Origin: an uncultured Robinsoniella sp.
Lineage (GTDB): Bacteria; Bacillota; Clostridia; Lachnospirales; Lachnospiraceae
Assembly: GCA_900539655.1 (NCBI GenBank)
Contig: UQCR01000009.1
Coordinates: forward strand, 40,485 to 104,484
Length of the DNA stretch: 64,000 nt
Direction: 5' to 3'
Shown here: one piece after another, positions 8,661 through 17,220 of the stretch
Layout of the letters: each line of letters opens with the position of its first letter
Position numbering within the stretch: the first letter of the stretch is position 1
Translations under genes and position numbers: made by a program
The notes under the pieces: model-generated
What the model was told of the DNA's origin: nothing
Databases searched by the model: none
What the model saw: only the letters and a program-made list of their open reading frames with translations

Positions 8661-9325
8661 CTCAAATGTTCATAAGTATGGTTCAAAACCTCATGATAAT
8701 CTGTAATATAATAATTCGCAAGGGCCTTCTTTTTCTGTATCTGGCCCATGGAGAATGCATCTTCCACCGCACATACTTTCATGCCGGCGTTCTTGCCAGC
8801 CAGAATACCCATGCTGATGTCCTCGAATACCAGGCATTCCTCCGGGGCGACCCGCAGGTCCTCGCTTACCTTCAGATAAATATCAGGCGAGGGTTTTCCC
8901 TTTGCCACTTCACACGCAGTCCGCACCGCATCTATCCTGCCATTCAGGTCCTGGGCGTGCATCACTGCCTCCACAAGACCCCTGCCGTTACTGGTCGCAA
9001 TTCCTGTTTTGATGCTGCGCCGTTTCAGCTCATCCAGAAACTCAGATGCACCGGGTTTCAGCGGCACTTCATTGGCATACTTGTCATACGCCATCTCCAT
9101 CCAGTCCTGTTTGATCTCTTCAGTGGTTTTCGGAAGAAAAAATGCGGTTCTGAAATAATCAGCGGTCTCTGTAAAACTCATTCCCTCAATCGCCTCATGA
9201 AGTCCTGCCGGTACCTGAATCTGAAACCTGTTCAGATATTCTATATCAATCTTCGGCCACATCCACATGGAATCAGCCAAAGTTCCGTCTAAGTCAAATA
9301 TCACCGCTCTTATTCCTTCTAACAT
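8657..9325 (-). CDS. HAD-superfamily hydrolase, beta-phosphoglucomutase-like
   Basis: Soluble HAD phosphatase/mutase of subfamily IA. Motif I FDLDGTLADS near residue 10 holds the nucleophilic Asp and acid/base Asp; motif II is ATSNGRG near 107; the Lys motif is KGKPSPDIY near 145; motif IV is VFEDISMGILAGKNAGM near 170. A helical cap of about 65 residues follows motif I. The start overlaps the end of the upstream pseudouridine synthase by 7 bases, so the two are translationally coupled. The substrate is unknown. Confidence 0.88.
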   Translation of the reverse strand: MLEGIRAVIFDLDGTLADSMWMWPKIDIEYLNRFQIQVPAGLHEAIEGMSFTETADYFRTAFFLPKTTEEIKQDWMEMAYDKYANEVPLKPGASEFLDELKRRSIKTGIATSNGRGLVEAVMHAQDLNGRIDAVRTACEVAKGKPSPDIYLKVSEDLRVAPEECLVFEDISMGILAGKNAGMKVCAVEDAFSMGQIQKKKALANYYITDYHEVLNHTYEHLR

Positions 9326-10041
9326 CCGCTTCCTCCGATCCTTTCTATTTCCTCTCTGGTTAAGGGGCGGTATTCGCCCTTCTTAAGATGTTCATCCAGG
9401 CTGATCGCACCCATAGACAGGCGTTTTAGATACAGTACCTGCTTATCCACTGCTTCAAACATCCTTTTCACCTGGTGAAACCTGCCTTCCCGTATGGTCA
9501 GACACACTTCTGATACTTCTCCGCTTTTCATGATTTCAAGTTTAGCCGGCAAAGTGGGTTTCTCTTCCCCGATATCAACGCCCTGCAAAAAAGCCTGCTG
9601 GTCTGTTTCGGTTACCAAGCCATCCACCTTTGCATAATAAGTTTTGTCCACATGTTTTCTCGGGGAAAGCAATTCATGGGCAAGTGCACCGTCATTTGTA
9701 ATTAACAACAGGCCTTCTGTATCTTTATCCAGCCTGCCCACCGGGAAGAGTTCCTCCTTTTTCCCGGAAGTAATAAAATCCATTACCGTCTGATGCAGAT
9801 TGTCCTGCGTTGCTGTCACACAACCCGCAGGCTTATGGAACATATAATATTCATATTTCTGATAGGTCAGCGCATTTTGTCCGACACATACCTCATCCCT
9901 GTCTGCATCCACCTTCATCTCCGGCTTTTTCACAACTTCACCATTGACGCTTACCAATCCTTTCCGGATCTGGCTCTTTACCTCTGTCCTGGTTCCCGCT
10001 CCTGCGTTTGCCAGGTATTTATCTAATCTTATCAGACTCAT
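9319..10041 (-). CDS. RsuA/RluB/RluE-family rRNA pseudouridine synthase
   Basis: Small-subunit type pseudouridine synthase of 240 residues. The N-terminal S4 domain (IRLDKYLANAGAGTRTEVK) binds RNA, and the catalytic domain carries FPVGRLDKDTEGLLLITND near residue 103, where the Asp of GRLDKD is the nucleophile. EGRFHQVKRMFEAV follows near 185. It probably modifies 16S U516 like RsuA, but RluB-type specificity cannot be excluded. Its ATG directly abuts the stop of the RsmF-like gene. Confidence 0.9.
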   Translation of the reverse strand: MSLIRLDKYLANAGAGTRTEVKSQIRKGLVSVNGEVVKKPEMKVDADRDEVCVGQNALTYQKYEYYMFHKPAGCVTATQDNLHQTVMDFITSGKKEELFPVGRLDKDTEGLLLITNDGALAHELLSPRKHVDKTYYAKVDGLVTETDQQAFLQGVDIGEEKPTLPAKLEIMKSGEVSEVCLTIREGRFHQVKRMFEAVDKQVLYLKRLSMGAISLDEHLKKGEYRPLTREEIERIGGSGC

Positions 10042-11424
10042 TTACTGCATTCTCCATCCGGGGTAGTATTTATTCTTCAGCGAGCCACCCGCTGCTTTGG
10101 CAAATCCCAGCGGATATCCGTCCACACAGACAAGAATCCAGCCCTTTAACCCCTTTGCCTCATCATCCTCAAGTTCAATCGTTTCACCTTTTAAATATTT
10201 CACTGCCCGTTCATCGCTGCCAGAAAAAGAGATGCTGTATTTTGCCTGTTCTCTTTTCAGGCTCATAGCCAGTGCCTGGCTTGGCTCAAAACGGTTTTTC
10301 TTCACCTCGCCCAGATATAATCCGGTGCGTAAAAACCGCAGTCCCCGGATATTGCCGAGAGCTTTTGGTATGGCATACACCCGGTTATCATAGACGGTAA
10401 TTATCCTGCCTGCCAGTTCGGTATCCAGATACTGGTCAAAAAATTCCTGGCACTCTTTAGGCAGCACTATTTTTTTCTTTTTCTGCTTCGCTGCTGACCC
10501 GGCTGAAGGAAAATCGCCATTCTTTTTTAATAGCGCTGCAAAGTGCCCCTCTCCCGCCATTTTATGGGGCCAGATCCGAACACAGTTCTCCAACTGCACA
10601 TTTCCATCTGCTGCTCCTGGAATTCCTTTATCGAATCCCTCATAGCCTTTCATGGGCATCACCTCAAAGTCGGGTCTTTCATTCAGAAGATACGCAATGG
10701 AACACTCATCCTCCAGCGAGGAAAAGGTACAGGTAGAATAGAGCATTAATCCACCCGGTTTTAACATATCGGCTGCCGTCAGCAATATTTCCTTTTGGAT
10801 CCCGGCATAATACTTGGGTCCATGTTCCAGCCAGCTCTTTACCATAGCCGGGTCTTTACGGAACATCCCTTCACCGGAACAGGGCGCATCAATTAATATC
10901 TTGTCAAAAAATTCTCTGAAATAAGGCAGCAGCTTCTGCGGCGTTTCGCTGGTAACCAGTATCCCCGGTATTCCGAATAATTCCAGATTCTTCAACAGTC
11001 CTTTTGCCCTGGAATTGCTGATATCATTGGCAACCAGCACTCCCGTACCCTTTAATTTTGCCCCCAGCTCCGTTGCTTTTCCACCGGGTGCCGCGCAGAG
11101 ATCCAGCACACAGTCCCCTTCCGATACCGGAAGCCTGTCTGCTGGTATCATCGCACTTGGTTCCTGCACATAGTATAACCCTGCATGGTAATGGGGATGT
11201 TTCGTAACGGCCTGCGAGTCGTCATAAAAGAATCCATTTTCCACCCAGGGTATTGGTTTTAATGAAAAAGGCGTCAGCTTCAAAAATTCTTCCACCGTTA
11301 TCTTGCTTGTATTCACCCGGAGTCCATGAACCCGGTCCTGCCCCGCGCTGTTTAAATAAGCTTCATATTCCTCTGCTCCCAGCAGTTCCTTCATGGAATC
11401 CGCAAATTCCTGTGGTAAATTCAT
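10042..11424 (-). CDS. RsmF/RsmB-like rRNA cytosine-C5 methyltransferase (NOL1/NOP2/Sun)
   Basis: SAM-dependent RNA m5C methyltransferase. The start at 11424 (MNLPQEFADSMKELL) has AAGGAG eight bases upstream; about 460 residues. The SAM-binding motif DLCAAPGGKATELG is near residue 110, and the two catalytic cysteines are in IDAPCSGEGMFRKD near 182 and YSTCTFSSLEDE near 235. The C-terminal third resembles the RsmF-specific extension. It is followed without a gap by the RsuA-type gene, so this is an rRNA-modification operon. Confidence 0.9.
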   Translation of the reverse strand: MNLPQEFADSMKELLGAEEYEAYLNSAGQDRVHGLRVNTSKITVEEFLKLTPFSLKPIPWVENGFFYDDSQAVTKHPHYHAGLYYVQEPSAMIPADRLPVSEGDCVLDLCAAPGGKATELGAKLKGTGVLVANDISNSRAKGLLKNLELFGIPGILVTSETPQKLLPYFREFFDKILIDAPCSGEGMFRKDPAMVKSWLEHGPKYYAGIQKEILLTAADMLKPGGLMLYSTCTFSSLEDECSIAYLLNERPDFEVMPMKGYEGFDKGIPGAADGNVQLENCVRIWPHKMAGEGHFAALLKKNGDFPSAGSAAKQKKKKIVLPKECQEFFDQYLDTELAGRIITVYDNRVYAIPKALGNIRGLRFLRTGLYLGEVKKNRFEPSQALAMSLKREQAKYSISFSGSDERAVKYLKGETIELEDDEAKGLKGWILVCVDGYPLGFAKAAGGSLKNKYYPGWRMQ

Positions 11425-11440
11425 CCATTGCTCCTTTTCA

Positions 11441-11547
11441 AAGAGCGTGTGCACACTCTTATATATGTATTTTATTTCCCCGGGTGTGTCTGTATCCTGC
11501 TTTCTGCAAAATATCCGTCACACTCAGTGGATTTTTCAAACACGCTC
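11441..11547. repeat. GAGCGTGTTT-ended palindromic element, copy R2
   Basis: Ends read AAGAGCGTGTG on the plus strand and GAGCGTGTTTGAAAAATCC on the minus strand, facing each other across about 107 bp. The right end lies inside the alarmone synthetase gene and provides its last codons GAG CGT GTT TGA. Confidence 0.5.
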
Positions 11548-12345
11548 CAGTGACTGGGCGCGGTATCCTTCTGCAATAATATCCAGCTGCTTGTGAAACC
11601 GTTCCAGCTGTTCAATATCATTCAGTTCATAGATACGGTAAAATTCATCCTGGATCTTAATAATCTCTCTCTTATTCGCCAGATGGTACAGATTCTGTAT
11701 GTTGTTCAATATATCTGATACCAGATTCGCCTGAATCTGAAAAGAATTCTGTGCATCCATGATCTCACTGCGTACAGATGACATCTCATTGTCCAATACG
11801 ATAATCGCATCTGCCGCTTTGCTTAATTTCATGCGGATATGCTCCGGAATATTGCGTTTATATTTATACTGCAGTGAATGCTCGATTGTAGACCAGAAAT
11901 TCATTGCAAGCGTTCTGATCTGTATCTCAACCTGAATCCTTTTACTGCCGGCAAGGGTCTGGACTTCATAGTAGACAATCATATGATAGCTGCGGTATCC
12001 GCTGGATTTCATATTTGTGATGTAATCCTTTTCGCTCTTGACAGACATGTCAGTTCGATTGCGGATAATCTCCACAACTTTTTCGATATCCTCCACAAAC
12101 TGGCAGATTATACGTACCCCTGCTATATCATCTAATTTTTCTTCTATTTCATTCAGCGGTATTCTCTTTTTCTGTGCCTTCTCCAATATGCTGGATATGG
12201 CTTTTACCCGCCCCATAACCTGTTCTATCGGTGAATACTTCCCCCGTGCCCGATGCTCTCTGATCAGATGCTCAAACTTTACGGTCAGCTCATTCACTGC
12301 TAATTCATATGGATCCAGTATTTCTCTCCATAATTGTATTTCCAT
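11536..12345 (-). CDS. Small alarmone synthetase (RelQ/YjbM-like GTP pyrophosphokinase)
   Basis: Synthetase-only RelA/SpoT homologue that makes (p)ppGpp from ATP and GDP/GTP. At 269 residues it has no HD hydrolase, TGS or ACT domain. Visible motifs are EQVMGRVKAISSILEK (ATP-binding Arg/Lys), DDIAGVRIIC, the G-loop MKSSGYRSYHMIVYYE near residue 113 and VEIQIRTLAMNFW with the synthetase Glu. The C-terminal helices match the RelQ type that tetramerises. Its last three codons and stop come from a palindromic repeat end, which suggests the original C-terminus was replaced. Confidence 0.9.
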   Translation of the reverse strand: MEIQLWREILDPYELAVNELTVKFEHLIREHRARGKYSPIEQVMGRVKAISSILEKAQKKRIPLNEIEEKLDDIAGVRIICQFVEDIEKVVEIIRNRTDMSVKSEKDYITNMKSSGYRSYHMIVYYEVQTLAGSKRIQVEIQIRTLAMNFWSTIEHSLQYKYKRNIPEHIRMKLSKAADAIIVLDNEMSSVRSEIMDAQNSFQIQANLVSDILNNIQNLYHLANKREIIKIQDEFYRIYELNDIEQLERFHKQLDIIAEGYRAQSLERV

Positions 12346-12396
12346 ATACCTGATTCTCCTCTTAACTTTAATAATTCCCCTTAATATTTTAGTATA

Positions 12397-13272
12397 TCAT
12401 ACTTCATATGCATATTTCAACTTTCGATCTTCTAAATAGCGAAGAATCCAGTAGGGGTTAACACTGACTTCTTCCTTCCTTGCGGTCTTAATATAGATGC
12501 CAAAATGCAGATGTACGTCAAAATTCCCGGTAGTACCCTCAATTTTACTATAACCGGTATCTCCCATATATCCCAGAAGTTCTCCTGCCTGTACCTCATC
12601 ACCTTTTTTGAAAACCCCCGCATAAGAACTCAGATGGGCATAGTAGAAATATCCTCCATGCTCTGAACGTATACCGATACGCCATCCGCCTTTTTCCAGC
12701 CATCCCACCTGTTCTACAACACCGCTTGATACGCTGACCACCGGATACTTCCCTCTGATATTTTCTTTCGGGAAAATATCGGTCCCTTCATGCCCCCGTT
12801 TGCCGCCATAATTGCGCTCCAGCATCCAGGAATCCTCGAAGGAGGTCTGGGGTTCTGTATCCGTGGTACTGTCCGGTACAGGATAATACATGACATCCTC
12901 CCATACAGCTGCATAACTTTGCTGAATCTCCTGCAGCGCATGTAAATTATATGCCTGAAAATATGTCCGCCATAGATAATAATCCGAAGGCGTAAGCACA
13001 GACGTTTTCACATTTTCCAAATCAAACTGATATTTCGGCATCCACACAGACAGCAAATCATAGACCGGCACATCTTCCGATTTACTGATTTCCAGCAGCC
13101 GTCTGTAATTATCCTCCCCGATTTTCTGACTGCGAAATCCCATTGTCTCATTGGACTGATACGTTAAATTGAATATTTTTCCCTGGGTATGTAAATAATC
13201 GATGCATCCATAACAAAAAATGCTCACCAGAATAATTACAAAGATATTTCGAAGAAGCTTTATTTTACTCAT
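12397..13272 (-). CDS. Membrane-anchored M23-family metallopeptidase
   Basis: Peptidoglycan endopeptidase of the LytM/M23 type. One N-terminal hydrophobic segment (about residues 9-25) ends near a Cys and anchors the protein on the outer face of the membrane. The zinc site is visible: HEGTDIFP near residue 187 and HLHFGIYI near 270, with HGGYFYYAHL between. An unknown domain of about 110 residues lies between anchor and peptidase. Because both metal motifs are intact it may cleave rather than only scaffold; a SpoIIQ-like sporulation role is possible but unproven. Confidence 0.85.
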   Translation of the reverse strand: MSKIKLLRNIFVIILVSIFCYGCIDYLHTQGKIFNLTYQSNETMGFRSQKIGEDNYRRLLEISKSEDVPVYDLLSVWMPKYQFDLENVKTSVLTPSDYYLWRTYFQAYNLHALQEIQQSYAAVWEDVMYYPVPDSTTDTEPQTSFEDSWMLERNYGGKRGHEGTDIFPKENIRGKYPVVSVSSGVVEQVGWLEKGGWRIGIRSEHGGYFYYAHLSSYAGVFKKGDEVQAGELLGYMGDTGYSKIEGTTGNFDVHLHFGIYIKTARKEEVSVNPYWILRYLEDRKLKYAYEV

Positions 13273-13389
13273 TTATTGGACGCACAGGCTTTCTATTCTC
13301 CTGATTAATATATGCGTAAAATATCTGATTTAGAATCAAAAATTGACATTTTTTCAGGAATGAATCTCTCCAGGCTCTTCATATACTAT

Positions 13390-13500
13390 AAAAAACATAT
13401 TCGCGCTGTCTGACGTAAGTCAAATACCCCGCAGCAAGCTGCAGGGTATCCGGCCCTGCGGCAGTCACCAAATGAACTTGCAAGCATGCCCATTTGGCTC
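13390..13500. repeat. Structured intergenic repeat-like segment with two competing hairpins
   Basis: Centre 13424-13449 forms ATACCC.GCAG CAAG CTGC.GGGTAT; the alternative CGCAG..CAGGG TATCCGG CCCTGCG pairs across 13430-13462. No gene can be supported here; a minus-strand frame through it looks spurious. It resembles small dispersed elements of Lachnospiraceae genomes (recollection, not searched). Confidence 0.4.
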
Positions 13501-13563
13501 GTTGCCCACAGGAATAACTACTTATATTGTTATTTATGCCAGATAGCCACAGGTACAGCATCT

Positions 13564-14490
13564 ATGAAAAAAATGCTCTATGGCCTGGTCATAACGACCG
13601 CACTGATCTTCCTCTATCTTTGCCCAGCAGACGGCTTTGACGCCTCGCTTGCCGGACTGCTCCTCTGGTTCCAGACACTGGTGCCTACGCTTCTTCCACT
13701 TATGATCCTCTCCAACCTGATTATTAATCTGGGGCTGATCGAACCGCTTATGTTTCTGTTTGCCCCCATCTTTCGATTTCTGTTCGGCGTGAGTACAAAC
13801 GGAAGCTATGCGCTCACTGTGGGATTTTTCTGCGGATACCCCATGGGTGCCAAGGTCATTGCAGACCTTACCAATGAAAAACAGATAACCCTTCCCGAAG
13901 CAGAGTATCTACTGGGGTTTTGCAACAATGTAAGCCCAATGTTCATTATCAATTTTCTGGTATTGGAACATCTTCATAAGGAAGAACTGATTATTCCCAC
14001 TATTGTAATCATATACGGTGCTCCTCTACTCTATGGATTGTTTACCGGCATCCGATGCAGAAAACAATTCCGAGAATCAACTTCTTTACATACAAATACA
14101 GCACCTACCACGACATTGAATTTTGGACTGGTAGATGCCTGTATTATGAACGGTATATTAAATATCACAAAACTGGGGGGATACATTATGCTCTTTGCCA
14201 TTCTGGCAAAAATCGTATTATATCTGCCCATCTCGAATGCAGTCATAAAAGCGTTCCTGGTCGGCATCATGGAAGTGACCAATGGGATTCATACCATATC
14301 TATGGAAAATGCATCCTTTACCATCCAATACCTGCTTCTGATTGCAATCTGCTCTTTTGGCGGATTATCTTCAATTGCTCAGACAGAAAGCATGATACAC
14401 GAAAGCGGTCTTCGCCTTTCCAAATATGTAATATCAAAGCTCATTATTACCGTCATCGCACTTGCTCTTGCCGCATGTTTTCTGCTGTAA
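13564..14490 (+). CDS. YlbJ-like sporulation integral membrane protein (nucleoside-recognition/Gate domain)
   Basis: Polytopic membrane protein of about 309 residues with 7-8 hydrophobic segments. The block VGFFCGYPMGAKVIADL near residue 93 matches the G(Y/F)PxGAK signature of YlbJ-type proteins, and the layout is that of a split Gate domain (repeated at CSFGGLSSIAQTES near 265). In Bacillus, YlbJ is needed for spore formation. The ATG at 13564 is preferred because MKKMLYGLVIT starts a clean membrane segment; its ribosome site is weak. It stands alone on the plus strand; a CATATACT box upstream at about 13378 could be a sigma-E -10. Confidence 0.75.
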   Translation: MKKMLYGLVITTALIFLYLCPADGFDASLAGLLLWFQTLVPTLLPLMILSNLIINLGLIEPLMFLFAPIFRFLFGVSTNGSYALTVGFFCGYPMGAKVIADLTNEKQITLPEAEYLLGFCNNVSPMFIINFLVLEHLHKEELIIPTIVIIYGAPLLYGLFTGIRCRKQFRESTSLHTNTAPTTTLNFGLVDACIMNGILNITKLGGYIMLFAILAKIVLYLPISNAVIKAFLVGIMEVTNGIHTISMENASFTIQYLLLIAICSFGGLSSIAQTESMIHESGLRLSKYVISKLIITVIALALAACFLL

Positions 14491-14520
14491 AAATTTTAAC
14501 CCAAGCGTTTAATTAAACAC

Positions 14521-15123
14521 TTATTCTGCAGCTTCGCCTTCGCCGCTCTCTTCCATTGCTGTTGCAACATAGTTATTGGGAACAGACTGCGGAGACAGTT
14601 CGCTGCGGTTTTTATTTACAATATCATAACAAGACTGAATGGAATTCAGGAAGGTATTGTATTTAGCACCTGCCGTATCAATTGTATGGCTCATAATTTT
14701 CTCTAAGTTCTCCAGCATCTCATCTGTATACTGAATCGCACTCATGCGGATACTGTTAGCATCATTTGTTGCATTATCCAGAATTTCCTGTGCCTGGCGG
14801 TTAGTGTGTTCCAGAAGTGCATTGGACTGTGCCACTGCCTGCTGCATAATTTCGTCCTGGCTGATCATCTGCTGCTGCTGTGAAGTAGCATCTGCAAGCA
14901 TACTGTCTGCTTTTGCCTGGGCATCTGCCAGTATCGCGTCCTTATTACTTATAATCTTCTGATATCTCTTTATCTCATCCGGAGTCTTCATACGAAGTTC
15001 TCTGAGTAATTCTTCCAGTTCTTCTTTATTTACAACAATTTTAGTAGAAGACAAAGGCTGAAATTTACAACTGTCTACATACTCTTCAATTTCTTCAATA
15101 ATTTGTTCGATTCTGCTGCTCAT
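14521..15123 (-). CDS. Coiled-coil protein (DivIVA / V-ATPase subunit H-like)
   Basis: Exact function unknown. The 200 residues contain a short N-terminal domain (MSSRIEQIIEEIEEYVDSC) and a long heptad-rich, Gln/Ala-rich coiled coil at about residues 50-170, ending in an acidic tail. It resembles cytoplasmic coiled-coil proteins of Clostridia often labelled ATPase or subunit H by low-complexity similarity; no ATP-binding motif is present. TAATG overlap couples it to coaD, so it is made with CoaD and RsmD. A cell-division or wall-scaffolding role is possible but only inferred. Confidence 0.6.
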   Translation of the reverse strand: MSSRIEQIIEEIEEYVDSCKFQPLSSTKIVVNKEELEELLRELRMKTPDEIKRYQKIISNKDAILADAQAKADSMLADATSQQQQMISQDEIMQQAVAQSNALLEHTNRQAQEILDNATNDANSIRMSAIQYTDEMLENLEKIMSHTIDTAGAKYNTFLNSIQSCYDIVNKNRSELSPQSVPNNYVATAMEESGEGEAAE

Positions 15124-15626
15124 TATAATCTCTCCTTATTATTCTTTCTTTCCCATATTTTATTATAAATTCTATCAACTACGACTGGTGGAACAAATTT
15201 CGAAATATCTCCGCCATAAGCGGCTACTTCCTTCACAGTTGTCGAACTCAAATAAGCATATTCCAAACTTGTTGTAAGAAATATAGTATCGATATCCTGA
15301 TCCATAATACGGTTCGTCTGTGCCATCTGCAGTTCATAGTCAAAGTCTGTTATCGCCCTAAGTCCCCTTACGATAAACCTTGCATCACATTTTTTCACAA
15401 AATCTATGGACAGTCCCGTAAACGATTCAATACGGATATTCGTTATGTCTTTTGTCGCTTCAAGTAATATATTAACACGTTCCTCTACAGAAAACAACGG
15501 GGTTTTTGTATTATTATTCAAAACTCCTACGATCAGCTCGTCCACTAATGCTGCCGAACGTGCCATGACATCCAGATGTCCAAACGTTACCGGATCAAAA
15601 CTTCCCGGATACACTGCTCTTCTCAT
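15123..15626 (-). CDS. coaD: Phosphopantetheine adenylyltransferase
   Basis: Transfers AMP from ATP to 4'-phosphopantetheine in CoA synthesis. The 167 residues have the nucleotidyltransferase motif YPGSFDPVTFGHLDV at the N-terminus (T/HxGH), the RGLRAITDFDYELQMA block near residue 90 and LTTSLEYAYLSSTTVKE near 120. Length and order match the family closely. It overlaps rsmD by 4 bases upstream and the coiled-coil gene by 1 base downstream; the rsmD-coaD pair is widely conserved in Firmicutes. Confidence 0.97.
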   Translation of the reverse strand: MRRAVYPGSFDPVTFGHLDVMARSAALVDELIVGVLNNNTKTPLFSVEERVNILLEATKDITNIRIESFTGLSIDFVKKCDARFIVRGLRAITDFDYELQMAQTNRIMDQDIDTIFLTTSLEYAYLSSTTVKEVAAYGGDISKFVPPVVVDRIYNKIWERKNNKERL

Positions 15627-16189
15627 GCTAATCTCCCTTCGGCCCGCTTTATGAAGACGTGGGCGTTTGTCTTATATTCTTTATACTTTTCGATTATATA
15701 GCCAATACTTTCCAGGTATGAGAAATCTGTCTCTTTCGATGCTTCCACGATAATCAGGGTATCTTCCGTAATACAGGAAGAATCCGTGAATGCTTCAAGG
15801 ACACGTCTTTCCCACTCCAGATTATAAGGAGGATCCATAAACACAATATCGAATGGTTCCTGACCTTCTAACTTATGTATTGCACTAATGGCATCACAGG
15901 GCATTACCTGCGCCCGTTCATTAAGCTTTGTAAATTTGAGATTCTCTTTAATACACTCCACAGCCCCGCGGTTATTTTCTGAAAATACAGCGAAGGACGC
16001 CCCACGGCTTAATGCCTCAATTCCAATAGCCCCGCTTCCGCTGAACAAATCTAAAAACCTGCAGTCATAAATATCATTTTGCAGCATATTAAACAAAGTC
16101 TCTTTTATCCTGTCTGTCGTAGGCCTGGTATCAAGTCCAGGTACCGTTTTCAAAGGCAGGCGTTTCGCCGTCCCTGCAACTACTCTCAT
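15623..16189 (-). CDS. rsmD: 16S rRNA (guanine966-N2)-methyltransferase
   Basis: SAM-dependent methyltransferase acting on 16S G966 during 30S assembly. It begins MRVVAGTAKRLPLKTV, has the SAM-binding FLDLFSGSGAIGIEALSRGA near residue 45 and the catalytic FMDPPYN near 115. The 188-residue length is typical. It is the first gene of an rsmD-coaD-coiled-coil operon with overlapping reading frames. Confidence 0.95.
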   Translation of the reverse strand: MRVVAGTAKRLPLKTVPGLDTRPTTDRIKETLFNMLQNDIYDCRFLDLFSGSGAIGIEALSRGASFAVFSENNRGAVECIKENLKFTKLNERAQVMPCDAISAIHKLEGQEPFDIVFMDPPYNLEWERRVLEAFTDSSCITEDTLIIVEASKETDFSYLESIGYIIEKYKEYKTNAHVFIKRAEGRLA

Positions 16190-16389
16190 AGAATCTTCCT
16201 ACCTTTATTGTAATGTTATTCCGTACTATTATAGTTGTTTTTTGGTGTTCATGTCAATTACTTTTGTTGACATTTATGGTAGAATTAAGAAAATCCGCAG
16301 ATAATCCCACAGTCACTGGAGAAATAGGTGGAAATTGGCAGATATGGCATGAAATTTAAATCAGATAAAATTCCCTCATGATAACCTTA

Positions 16390-16480
16390 TAAGAGCGTAT
16401 TTCAAAATTTCTTCGATCCGGATATATGCTGCTCAAAAAGAAAGCATAAAGAGATCAAATAATTTGGAAACACGCTCTTA
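16390..16480. repeat. 91-bp palindrome-ended element, copy R3
   Basis: Terminal inverted repeats: left TAAGAGCGTATTTCAAAATT, right (reverse complement) TAAGAGCGTGTTTCCAAATT, 17 of 20 identical. The interior is non-coding. It occupies most of the 344-base gap between rsmD and phoU; the rest of the gap holds the phoU terminator and AT-rich sequence. Confidence 0.7.
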
Positions 16481-16491
16481 TTCATTTAGCT

Positions 16492-16520
16492 GAAAAATCC
16501 CGCCCATTACATGCGGGAAT
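16492..16520 (-). terminator. Intrinsic terminator after phoU
   Basis: Minus-strand hairpin TCCCGC-N9-GCGGGA followed by TTTTT, 14 bases beyond the phoU stop; it ends the pst-phoU transcript. Confidence 0.75.
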
Positions 16521-16533
16521 AGCTGAATAAGTA

Positions 16534-17193
16534 TTAATTTAAATAATGCTCCAGATCGCCGGTTACGATAAAAGAAACCCACTCTGCTATATTGGTGGAG
16601 TGATCCGCCATACGTTCCACATACTTTACAATAAGCAGATAGTCCGTATATGCTTTGATCGCTTCCGGATTGTGTTTCATTGCCACACAGAGTTCATCTT
16701 TAATCCGGAAGAAATAATCATCCACAGTATCGTCCATGGCGATAATTTTTTCAATAGGCCACACATCTTCTTTCACAAAACACTGGATGGTCATATTTAC
16801 CATCTTTTTCATGGCTCCTATCATCTCTGTAATCCCTCCTGGCATGGGCACAGGATCTTCTTTCGCCAATTCAATGATATATTCTGAAATATCACTGCAA
16901 TGGTCTGCTATACGCTCAATATCTGCTATTAACCGCATAATGGATGTTACTCTTCTAAGGTCTGTGGCTACCGGCTGCTGCTTTGCAACAATACGGATAC
17001 AGGCTTTCTCTGTCTCACGTTCCAGACAGTCCATTTCATCATCCTGCTCCATAATTGCCTTTGCCAGTTCCGCGTCCGTTTCCGAAAGCGCCTTTATAAC
17101 TTTGTTAATCAGGACTTCTAAAAGTAACCCCATTTTTTCTACATTCAGCGTAATATCATCTAATTCCGCTATATAAGATTTTCTGGTTGTCAT
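16534..17193 (-). CDS. phoU: Phosphate signalling protein PhoU
   Basis: Negative regulator linking the Pst transporter to PhoR. The start at 17193 (MTTRKSYIAEL) follows AAAGGGGA; 219 residues. It consists of two three-helix repeats; the metal-binding blocks are DIERIADHCSDISEY near residue 95 and KYVERMADHSTNIAEW near 195. It is the final gene of the pstSCAB-phoU operon, 27 bases after pstB. Confidence 0.95.
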   Translation of the reverse strand: MTTRKSYIAELDDITLNVEKMGLLLEVLINKVIKALSETDAELAKAIMEQDDEMDCLERETEKACIRIVAKQQPVATDLRRVTSIMRLIADIERIADHCSDISEYIIELAKEDPVPMPGGITEMIGAMKKMVNMTIQCFVKEDVWPIEKIIAMDDTVDDYFFRIKDELCVAMKHNPEAIKAYTDYLLIVKYVERMADHSTNIAEWVSFIVTGDLEHYLN

Positions 17194-17220
17194 AAAACTA
17201 GTTCCCCTTTCTGACATCTA

